Below are positions 1 through 5,417 of a stretch of 8,224 bases of DNA, one piece after another. Under the pieces are notes generated by a model. It worked only from the letters and a program-made list of their open reading frames with translations. It was not told the DNA's origin and made no database searches. Position 1 is the first letter of the stretch. Each line of letters begins with the position of its first letter. Origin of the DNA: an uncultured Prevotella sp. (GTDB taxonomy: Bacteria > Bacteroidota > Bacteroidia > Bacteroidales > Bacteroidaceae); NCBI GenBank assembly GCA_945827565.1, contig CALZNR010000046.1, positions 1 to 8,224 of the forward strand. Direction: 5' to 3'. The translations under genes were made by a program, and so were the position numbers.

Positions 1-39
1 TGCATATCGTCGGCAGCGTCAGATGTGTATAAGAGACAG
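1..39. other. Illumina Nextera adapter left at the contig end (not genomic)
   Basis: Positions 7-39 match, base for base from memory, the 33-base Nextera Read 1 transposase adapter. They begin TCGTCGGCAGCGTC and end with the 19-base Tn5 mosaic end AGATGTGTATAAGAGACAG at 21-39. Positions 1-6 (TGCATA) equal the last six bases of the Nextera i5 index ACTGCATA (N/S506), which directly precedes this adapter in a library molecule. True genomic sequence therefore starts at base 40. This is a trimming artefact, not a transposon, and it marks the end of the contig. Confidence 0.97.
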
Positions 40-186
40 GTAATAGCACGTCTCCATAATACCCATGATCACTGCCAGTCCCAGCGTGAGCGGAACAAAG
101 AGCCAGTGATAAATGGCAGTGAGCGCAAACTGCGCACGCGCCCAATCAATGGCTGCGGCATCAATGTTCAATAAGAAATGTTGCAT
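40..186 (-). CDS. cydA: Cytochrome bd quinol oxidase subunit I, N-terminal fragment (3' end missing)
   Basis: CydA is the haem-carrying subunit of cytochrome bd, a high-oxygen-affinity inner membrane terminal oxidase that oxidises quinol and reduces O2 to water. Only the first 49 codons are present; the reading frame then meets the adapter at base 39. The start is the ATG at 184-186. The fragment carries the family N-terminal signature: an amphipathic start, then [22 protein letters not shown] and a first membrane segment ending IMETCYY. This closely resembles the E. coli CydA N-terminus. His27, in the AIYHWLF motif, aligns with E. coli His19, an axial haem ligand. It lies 57 bp downstream of the DUF4492 gene on the same strand and is probably co-transcribed from the minus promoter near 516-547. 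cydB would be expected next but is outside the contig. The family assignment is firm despite the short length. Confidence 0.95.
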
Positions 187-243
187 ATTCGTTGGTTTTT
201 AGTGTTGTTACAGACTCTATTTCCTGCTGCTTCAAGGCATCAC

Positions 244-462
244 TCAGCGCTGCAGCACCTGCGTTGCCACAAAGTCGGCCTCCTCTCCTTCAGCAGCATG
301 CGTGCCCACATAGTCGGGAAAGAAAAACAATTTCAAGACAAAAAAGATGATGAAGAGCTTGACAAGGATAATCAGCCACAGCGTACGCCCCAACACCATG
401 TGGCGGAAGCCATCGGCGTAGAGGTCGTATATCCGGTACAGCAAACTATGTTTCTTGCTCAT
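244..462 (-). CDS. DUF4492 small membrane protein upstream of cydA
   Basis: This is a 72-residue protein with one clear membrane helix at about residues 27-48 (LWLIILVKLFIIFFVLKLFFF). The helix is preceded by a basic, aromatic-rich N-terminus (YRIYDLYADGFRHMVLGRTL) and followed by an acidic tail containing EGEEADFV. The start ATG is at 460-462, with GAAGAG directly before it and no strong Shine-Dalgarno. I recognise the pattern as DUF4492, a family I recall lying immediately before cydA in Bacteroidota; its biochemical function is not established. The gene context (57 bp before cydA, same strand, first gene behind a good promoter) fits a cyd accessory or assembly role, which is inference. The length is about normal for the family and the gene looks intact. 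Confidence 0.88.
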   Translation of the reverse strand: MSKKHSLLYRIYDLYADGFRHMVLGRTLWLIILVKLFIIFFVLKLFFFPDYVGTHAAEGEEADFVATQVLQR

Positions 463-515
463 CTCTTCGATTCAAGGTTAGCACTGGGCAGGACCTGCCT
501 GCACCCTACATATCG

Positions 516-547
516 CAAAAATAGGATATTTCACACAATCACACAAA
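516..547 (-). promoter_or_regulatory. Putative Bacteroidota-type promoter for DUF4492-cydA
   Basis: Read on the minus strand, 547-544 is TTTG (-33 element). After a 20-bp spacer, 523-516 is TATTTTTG, which fits the -7 consensus TAnnTTTG. Transcription would start near 508-512, giving a leader of roughly 50 nt before the ATG at 462. Short ATATC/GATAT arms (510-514 and 525-529) flank the -7 box symmetrically and might bind a regulator. The call rests on consensus match and spacing only. Confidence 0.7.
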
Positions 548-558
548 TAATTTGTTAA

Positions 559-604
559 AAATCGAACCACAAGAATGTAAAAAAACATGCAATTTGTTCG
601 ATTT
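559..604. promoter_or_regulatory. Concentric dyad between the divergent promoters
   Basis: Two inverted repeats share exactly the same centre (581.5). The outer arms are AAATCGAAC (559-567) and GTTCGATTT (596-604), a perfect 9-bp match 28 bp apart. The inner arms are ATGT (575-578) and ACAT (585-588) around six A residues. The element lies just upstream of the minus-strand -33 box, about 70 bp before the cyd start, and upstream of the plus promoter as well. It could be a binding site for an activator or repressor acting on both operons. No known consensus (CRP or FNR) was recognised in it. Confidence 0.5.
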
Positions 605-610
605 ATCCCT

Positions 611-624
611 AATAAACGTTTATT
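611..624. promoter_or_regulatory. Perfect 14-bp palindrome AATAAACGTTTATT
   Basis: The 14 bases are an exact palindrome, and the symmetry stops at both flanks. It lies 36 bp (centre to centre) from the concentric dyad and about 75 bp upstream of the likely efflux-operon start site. Size and position suit a dimeric regulator site, but AT-rich intergenic DNA produces palindromes easily, so function is unproven. Confidence 0.4.
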
Positions 625-658
625 TCACGGGTATTAGAAAGATGTGCGTCCAAATTAT

Positions 659-689
659 TTTGTCAGTTGGACAGATTTACTTAATTTTG
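659..689 (+). promoter_or_regulatory. Putative Bacteroidota-type promoter for the efflux operon
   Basis: TTTG at 659-662 is the -33 element. TAATTTTG at 682-689 matches the -7 consensus TAnnTTTG, with a 19-bp spacer. Transcription should start near 693-696, giving a leader of about 50 nt before the ATG at 748. A small TGTC/GACA dyad (661-664 and 670-673) sits in the spacer, and a much larger dyad covers the -7 box. No other promoter-like sequence was found in front of the later genes of this operon. Confidence 0.72.
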
Positions 690-704
690 CCAAAAGTTAA
701 GTAA
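677..704. promoter_or_regulatory. 28-bp operator-like inverted repeat over the -7 box and start site
   Basis: The arms TTACTTAATTTT (677-688) and AAAGTTAAGTAA (693-704) are complementary at 11 of 12 positions around a 4-bp centre. The left arm contains most of the -7 element and the right arm covers the expected transcription start. Bound protein there would block RNA polymerase, the usual design of TetR- or MarR-type repression of efflux operons. No TetR or MarR gene lies in the window. Because only the right arm would be transcribed, a DNA operator is more likely than an RNA hairpin. Confidence 0.6.
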
Positions 705-747
705 TGCGTGGTTCATCGCCACACCTTATCTGTTAAACCATTGCAAT

Positions 748-1620
748 ATGAACAAGAAAATCATCATTCCGTTACTGGCAGTCATCATCATTTTAGTGGG
801 TGGCGTGGCCTATCTCTTCACCAGTCTGAACCAGCAGAAGCAAGCGAACAAGGAGATGCAGGAACTGGCCGACCTGGACAAGAAAGAGATGCAAAACGAA
901 TATGAGCAGTTTGCCAAGCAGTATAGCGAGATGAAGACACAGATAAACAACGACTCCATCGTGGCACAGCTTACGCAAGAACAGATGCGCACACAGCAAC
1001 TGCTGGAAGAACTGAAAAGAGTGAAAAGCTCGGATGCGCGCGAGATAGCACGACTGAAGAAGGAACTTGCCACCGTAAGAGCCGTGCTGAGAAGCTATGT
1101 GCTGCAGATTGACTCGCTGAACAGACTGAACCAAGACCTTACCGAAGAGAACACACGCATCAAGGGACAGTATGCGCAAGCCACCCAACAGATACAGGGA
1201 CTGAACAGCGAAAAGGCTTCGCTGTCGGAGAAAGTGGCCATCGCCGCCCAACTTGATGCCACCAATATCAACATGCTGCTGAAGAACAAACGACAGAAAA
1301 CAGCCAAGAAAATCAAGGACTGCAAAACCATTGAGGTATCCTTCAGCATTGCACGCAACGTAACAGCAGCCAACGGTGTGCGCACCTTCTTTGTGAGAAT
1401 AACCAAACCCACGGGAGAAGTGCTCAACGGTGGCGGCACCTTTGAATACGAAAACAAGCAACTGACCTACTCTATGAAGCGCTCTATGGAATACACGGGC
1501 GAGGAACTGCAGGTTATCACCTACTGGAACGTGAACGAGTTTCTGAGCGCAGGCACCTACAACGTGAGCATCTTTGCCGACGGACATGCCATAGGTTCAC
1601 GCACCTTCACCTTTAAATAG
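748..1620 (+). CDS. Membrane-anchored coiled-coil protein of unknown function, first gene of the efflux operon
   Basis: This 290-residue protein has three visible parts. Residues 1-26 are a short basic N-terminus (MNKK) and one hydrophobic helix (IIIPLLAVIIILVGGVAYLF). No lipobox cysteine follows, so it is an uncleaved anchor or signal-anchor. Residues about 27-170 are strongly charged and helical with regular leucine/isoleucine spacing, so probably a long coiled coil. Residues about 192-290 are beta-strand rich and look like an Ig-like sandwich, with TKPTGEVLNGGG, YTGEELQVITYWNVNEF and AGTYNVSIFADGHAIG. The topology predicts a periplasmic stalk topped by a small beta domain. I do not recognise a named family. 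It is the gene nearest the promoter and ends 38 bp before the TolC-type gene, so co-transcription is likely. It could be a scaffold for the export machine, or a cell-envelope protein merely sharing the promoter. The ATG at 748 has no Shine-Dalgarno, which is normal for this phylum. Confidence 0.85.
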   Translation: MNKKIIIPLLAVIIILVGGVAYLFTSLNQQKQANKEMQELADLDKKEMQNEYEQFAKQYSEMKTQINNDSIVAQLTQEQMRTQQLLEELKRVKSSDAREIARLKKELATVRAVLRSYVLQIDSLNRLNQDLTEENTRIKGQYAQATQQIQGLNSEKASLSEKVAIAAQLDATNINMLLKNKRQKTAKKIKDCKTIEVSFSIARNVTAANGVRTFFVRITKPTGEVLNGGGTFEYENKQLTYSMKRSMEYTGEELQVITYWNVNEFLSAGTYNVSIFADGHAIGSRTFTFK

Positions 1621-1658
1621 CATCGTATTACAGCAGTCTGAACTTATTCATCCAACCT

Positions 1659-3122
1659 ATGAAGAGATTCCAATTACTGCACCCCTCTTTCGCATGGAGC
1701 ACACGGTTGCTGATGCTGTGGGCACTGCTGGCAGGCACCACAGGGTTACAGGCACAGCGCATACTTACGCTCGACAGCTGCCTGCACATGGCCCTGAGCA
1801 ACAACAAACAATTGGGTGCCGCCAAGATAAAGCAGGAGATGAGCAAGAACCTGCGCAAATCGGCACGCACCAAATACCTGCCCCATGTGAACATGGTGGG
1901 TGGCTATCTGTTTTCGAGTAAAGAGGTGTCTATCCTCAGCGACCAGCAGAAACAGCACTTCAGCAACCTGGGCAGCAACATGCAGCACTACATGAACAGC
2001 ATGGGGGGCAGCATAGGCGGGCTCGAGGCAATACTCAACGCCGAGGGGGCTGGCATTGTGGATGGCTTCCACACCAACACCCGCCATATCTTTGCCGGTA
2101 GCGTCATGGCCACCATGCCCCTGTACATGGGAGGTAGTATCACTGCAATGAACAAAATGGCCGACCTTGGTGAAGAAATGGCAGCCAACAGTACCGAGGC
2201 AGTGAGACAAAACACACTCTATGATACCGAACAGGCCTACTGGATGGTGGTGTCGCTACGCAACAAACAACGACTGGCAGAAAGCTATCTTGCCCTGATA
2301 AAGAAACTCAACGGCGATGTGCAGAAGATGATTGCCGAAGGAGTGGCCACACGCTCGGAAGGACTGAGTGTGGAGGTGAAGCAAAACGAGGCTGAGATGA
2401 CACTGCTACAGGTGAACGACGGACTGACACTGGCAAAGATGATGCTGTGCCAACTGTGTGGCATACCCGTCAACGAGAACATTGAGCTGGAAGATGAGAA
2501 AAGCGACAAGACCACAAACACCACCTTGACGCTGACCACCGACCTGAACAGCACGGCAGAAAACACCTGGCACACCATGCGCCCCGAACTGAGAATGTTG
2601 CAAAACACCATAGACATGGGGCACCAAACCACACGAATGGCAAAGGCAGGCTACCTGCCCAAGGTGATGCTGACAGGCTCGTACTCTATGACCAACCCCA
2701 ACGTATATAACGGTTTTCAGCGTGAGTTTGCAGGGATATGGAACATCGGTGTACTGGTGTGCGTGCCCGTGTTCAACTGGGGCGATGTGACCTACAAGGT
2801 GAGAGCATCGAAAAATGCCACCGCCATGGCACAGATGGAACTGGACGAAGCACGCGAGAAGGTGGATCTGCAGGTGAGCCAAAGCACCTTCAAAGTGAGC
2901 GAGGCAGAGAAAAAACTGGCACTGGCAAAGACAAGTTGCAAGCGGGCTGAAGAAAACCTGCGCTGTGCCAACATAGGATTCAGAGAGGGAGTGATGCAAA
3001 GCACCACGGTGATGGAGGCTCAGACAGCATGGCTGCAAGCCCACTCCCAAAAGATAGACGCAGAGATAGAGCTGATACTGAGCCGCACCAACCTGAAAAA
3101 AGCGAAAGGAATACTACAATAA
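1659..3122 (+). CDS. TolC-family outer membrane efflux protein
   Basis: TolC-type proteins are trimeric outer membrane channels with a long periplasmic alpha-barrel that docks onto an adaptor and opens to the cell surface. This 487-residue protein starts with a signal peptide (basic MKRFQ, hydrophobic LLMLWALLAGTTG, probable cleavage after LQA near residue 32). The mature protein begins with the typical first helix (RILTLDSCLHMALSNNKQLGAAKIKQEMS). It has two OEP-like repeats, about residues 36-225 and 305-487. Each has long Ala/Gln/Leu-rich helices and a beta-hairpin section such as YLPKVMLTGSYSM. The ending SRTNLKKAKGIL is typical of the family. The length is normal and the gene looks intact. 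There is no Shine-Dalgarno before the ATG. It sits 38 bp after the coiled-coil gene and 54 bp before the adaptor gene, matching a type I or ABC tripartite exporter. The substrate cannot be read from the sequence. Confidence 0.94.
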   Translation: MKRFQLLHPSFAWSTRLLMLWALLAGTTGLQAQRILTLDSCLHMALSNNKQLGAAKIKQEMSKNLRKSARTKYLPHVNMVGGYLFSSKEVSILSDQQKQHFSNLGSNMQHYMNSMGGSIGGLEAILNAEGAGIVDGFHTNTRHIFAGSVMATMPLYMGGSITAMNKMADLGEEMAANSTEAVRQNTLYDTEQAYWMVVSLRNKQRLAESYLALIKKLNGDVQKMIAEGVATRSEGLSVEVKQNEAEMTLLQVNDGLTLAKMMLCQLCGIPVNENIELEDEKSDKTTNTTLTLTTDLNSTAENTWHTMRPELRMLQNTIDMGHQTTRMAKAGYLPKVMLTGSYSMTNPNVYNGFQREFAGIWNIGVLVCVPVFNWGDVTYKVRASKNATAMAQMELDEAREKVDLQVSQSTFKVSEAEKKLALAKTSCKRAEENLRCANIGFREGVMQSTTVMEAQTAWLQAHSQKIDAEIELILSRTNLKKAKGILQ

Positions 3123-3129
3123 AACTGCC

Positions 3130-3150
3130 GGTGGAGTTGCATCATCCACC
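3130..3150 (+). repeat. Small hairpin between the tolC-like and hlyD-like genes
   Basis: GGTGGA (3130-3135) and TCCACC (3145-3150) form a perfect 6-bp stem, five of the six pairs GC, with a 9-nt loop. It lies 7 bp after the stop codon of the outer membrane factor. No T-run follows, so it is unlikely to be a terminator. It might stabilise or mark a processing point in the operon mRNA, or be chance. Confidence 0.35.
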
Positions 3151-3165
3151 CTACAACAATTAAAC

Positions 3166-3170
3166 AAGGA
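3166..3170 (+). promoter_or_regulatory. Shine-Dalgarno-like AAGGA before the adaptor gene
   Basis: AAGGA lies 6 nt before the ATG at 3177. It supports that start, and it stands out because the other intergenic starts of this operon lack such a motif. Confidence 0.55.
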
Positions 3171-3176
3171 ACAACA

Positions 3177-4163
3177 ATGTCTGAAAAAACACAACATAAC
3201 AACATTCTCCTGGCAGTGCTTTGCTTTACTGCCGTGGTAGGTATCGTGGCTCTGATAGGCTTTCTGACCATTGGAAACGAGGAGGAAGTGATTCAGGGAC
3301 AGGTGGAAGTGACAGAGTACAGGGTGTCGAGCAAGGTGCCTGGAAGAATACTGGAGCTCTGTGTGAAAGAGGGCGACTACGTGAAGAAGGGCGACACCCT
3401 TGCCATCATCGACGCTCCAGAGGTGAGGGCCAAGATGCAACAGGCACAGAGTGCAGAGGATGCCGCCACCGCCATGGACCTGATGGCACGCAACGGAGCA
3501 CGCAGAGAACAGATTGCCACCGCCTTCCAGATGCTGCAACAGGCCAAGGCCGGAGCCGAGATAGCCGAAAAATCGTACAAGCGTGTGCAGCGACTGTATG
3601 ACGAGGGGGTGATGAGCGAACAGAAAAGAGACGAAGCCTTTGCACAATACAAAGCTATGGAGGCACAGGTAAAGGCGGCACAAAGCCAATACACCATGGC
3701 TGTGAACGGAGCCAGACAAGAGGAGAAAATGGCGGCACAGGCACAGGTGAACAGGGCCAAAGGTGCCGTGCAGGAAGTGAACTCATACATCTACGAAACC
3801 ATACAAACGGCACAGAAAGAGGGAGAGGTGAGCGAGATATTCCCCAAACTGGGAGAACTGGTGGGCACAGGCTCGCCCATTATGAACATCTCGGTACTCG
3901 ACGAGATGTGGGGCACCTTCAATATCCGGGAAGACCAGCTCAACGGCATCAAGACGGGAGATGTGCTGAAGGTATATCTGCCTGCCTTCAACAAGGAGAT
4001 AGAGATGGCGGTATATGCCATCAAGGATCAAGGCAGCTATGCCGTGTGGAAAGCCACCAAAGCAAACGGACAGTACGACCTGAAAACCTTTGAGGTGAAA
4101 GCACGACCCACCCAGAAAATTGAAGGCTTACGCCCGGGAATGTCGCTGGTACTGAAGAGATGA
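3177..4163 (+). CDS. HlyD-family periplasmic adaptor (membrane fusion protein)
   Basis: This 328-residue adaptor would link the inner membrane permeases to the TolC-type channel. One membrane anchor lies at about residues 10-31 (ILLAVLCFTAVVGIVALIGFL). The first half of a lipoyl-like domain follows at about 44-80, with SSKVPGRILELCVKEGDYVK and KGDTLAIID. A helical hairpin spans about 81-205, and the second lipoyl half is at about 207-242 (KLGELVGTGSPIMNISV). A beta-barrel and membrane-proximal section ends in GLRPGMSLVLKR. A near-repeat, NGARREQIATA at 106-116 and NGARQEEKMAA at 177-187, occurs on both sides of the hairpin. NGAR/GARxE motifs are common in YbhG/YhiI-type adaptors. The stop codon overlaps the next gene's start (ATGA, 4160-4163), indicating translational coupling to the first permease. 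Family confidence is high; the substrate is unknown. Confidence 0.94.
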   Translation: MSEKTQHNNILLAVLCFTAVVGIVALIGFLTIGNEEEVIQGQVEVTEYRVSSKVPGRILELCVKEGDYVKKGDTLAIIDAPEVRAKMQQAQSAEDAATAMDLMARNGARREQIATAFQMLQQAKAGAEIAEKSYKRVQRLYDEGVMSEQKRDEAFAQYKAMEAQVKAAQSQYTMAVNGARQEEKMAAQAQVNRAKGAVQEVNSYIYETIQTAQKEGEVSEIFPKLGELVGTGSPIMNISVLDEMWGTFNIREDQLNGIKTGDVLKVYLPAFNKEIEMAVYAIKDQGSYAVWKATKANGQYDLKTFEVKARPTQKIEGLRPGMSLVLKR

Positions 4164-5320
4164 GTACGCTGATAGCACTGATACAACGCGAGGTTCGCCG
4201 ACTGCTCAAGAACCCTATGTATGGCTTTTGCATGATAGGGTTTCCGCTGATAGTGATGGTATTCTTCACCACACTGATGGGCGACGGACAACCCACCAAC
4301 ATGCCTGTGGGAGTGGTGGATGCAGACAATACTGCAACCACACGCAAACTCACACGCATGCTTGATGCCTTCCAATCGTCAAAGGTGGTGGCTCACTATA
4401 ACAGCGTGGAGCAGGCACGCAAGGCCATGCAGCAAAACGAGATTTACGCCTTTCTCTATTTTCCGAAAGGTACCACCGAGCAATTACTTGCCTCGCGCCA
4501 ACCCCAAGTTTCGTTCTATTACAGCATGACCTGTCTTACAGCAGGCTCATTGCTCTTTCGTGATCTCAAAACCATCTCTACACTCGGTGCTGCCGCCGTG
4601 GGCAAGAGCGTGCTCACTGCCAAGGGTGCCACCGACAAACAGGCACAGGCGCTGCTGCAACCCATTGTGATAGACCTGCATCCGCTGTCAAACCCATGGA
4701 CCAACTATAACATCTATCTCTCCACCATGCTGATACCAGGCGTGCTGATGCTGTTCATCTTTCTCATCACCCCTTACTCCATCGGCACCGAACTGAAATT
4801 TGGCGACAGCAAGTCGTGGCTGCACATGGCAGGCGGCAACATGGCGCTGGCACTGGCAGGGAAGATACTGCCACAGACGCTGGTGTTTCTCTGTGTGATG
4901 TATGCCTACATGGCGTATGTGTTCGGCATCCTGCACTTTCCCTGTCCGGGAGGCATCCTGCATATCCTGCTTCTGGGTGCCTTGGCTGTAGTGGCAGCAC
5001 AGGGGTTTGGTATCTTCATGTTTTCCATCATGCCCTCCATGCGCATGAGCATGAGCGTGTGCTCGCTGTGGGGCGTGCTCAGCTTCTCTATGGTGGGCTC
5101 TGCCTTTCCCGTTTCAGCAATGGACAGTCCACTACAGGCATTGTCGTGGCTATTTCCGCTGCGCCACTACTTTATGCTCTACCAAGCCACCGTGTTCAAC
5201 GACTATTCGCTGATGAGCGTGTGGTATCACCTGACAGCATTGCTTGCCTTTGCCCTGCTTCCAGTGCTCACCCTGCGCCTGCTGAAACGCTCTATGCTGG
5301 AATACAAATACCTGCTTTAG
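4160..5320 (+). CDS. ABC-2 type transporter permease, first of a pair
   Basis: This 386-residue inner membrane protein has the YhhJ/YbhS-like ABC-2 layout. The N-terminal cytoplasmic helix contains IQREVRRLLKNP, and membrane helix 1 is at about 22-40. A large extracytoplasmic domain lies at about 41-185, starting with MPVGVVDADNTATTRKLTRM. Membrane segments follow near 187-208, 230-258, 264-290, 297-318 and 356-375. The features STMLIPGVLMLFIFLI and LSWLFPLRHYF are typical of the family. The basic C-terminus ends EYKYLL. The start is set by the 4-bp ATGA overlap with the adaptor gene. Such permeases normally dimerise and are powered by an ATP-binding subunit, but none is encoded here. The protein is a divergent paralogue of the following permease, so a heterodimer is plausible. 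A P-loop-like GAAAVGKS at 143-150 is almost certainly chance, because it lies in the extracytoplasmic domain. Confidence 0.93.
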   Translation: MSTLIALIQREVRRLLKNPMYGFCMIGFPLIVMVFFTTLMGDGQPTNMPVGVVDADNTATTRKLTRMLDAFQSSKVVAHYNSVEQARKAMQQNEIYAFLYFPKGTTEQLLASRQPQVSFYYSMTCLTAGSLLFRDLKTISTLGAAAVGKSVLTAKGATDKQAQALLQPIVIDLHPLSNPWTNYNIYLSTMLIPGVLMLFIFLITPYSIGTELKFGDSKSWLHMAGGNMALALAGKILPQTLVFLCVMYAYMAYVFGILHFPCPGGILHILLLGALAVVAAQGFGIFMFSIMPSMRMSMSVCSLWGVLSFSMVGSAFPVSAMDSPLQALSWLFPLRHYFMLYQATVFNDYSLMSVWYHLTALLAFALLPVLTLRLLKRSMLEYKYLL

Positions 5321-5417
5321 CACACTGGAACACAGCATGAGAACAACGGTATAGACACGACAAAGAAACAGTGAGAGGACACAGAAAAAGAAACATATAA
5401 ACACATCCGAGAGCAAT

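Noticed and set aside
21..39. Tn5 mosaic end as evidence of a transposon
   Set aside because: It is joined to the synthetic Nextera adapter and index, so it comes from library preparation.
178..558. Plus-strand open frame of 126 codons
   Set aside because: It runs antisense to the DUF4492 gene and through the minus-strand promoter. Its protein is rich in His, Gln and Arg with no domain pattern.
793..1587. Minus-strand open frame of 264 codons opposite the coiled-coil gene
   Set aside because: It is a shadow of the plus-strand gene; the product has Val/Leu/Cys/His-rich low-quality composition and no promoter. The same reasoning removes 1746-2210, 2406-3050, 3114-3719 and 5292-6089 on the minus strand.
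3130..3150. Rho-independent terminator between the tolC-like and hlyD-like genes
   Set aside because: The 6-bp stem is not followed by a T-run, and the downstream genes have no promoter of their own, so transcription must pass through.
4586..4609. P-loop-like GAAAVGKS in the first permease (residues 143-150)
   Set aside because: It fits GxxxxGKS, but it lies in the extracytoplasmic domain, with no Walker B or ABC signature motif. It is a chance match, not a hidden ATPase.
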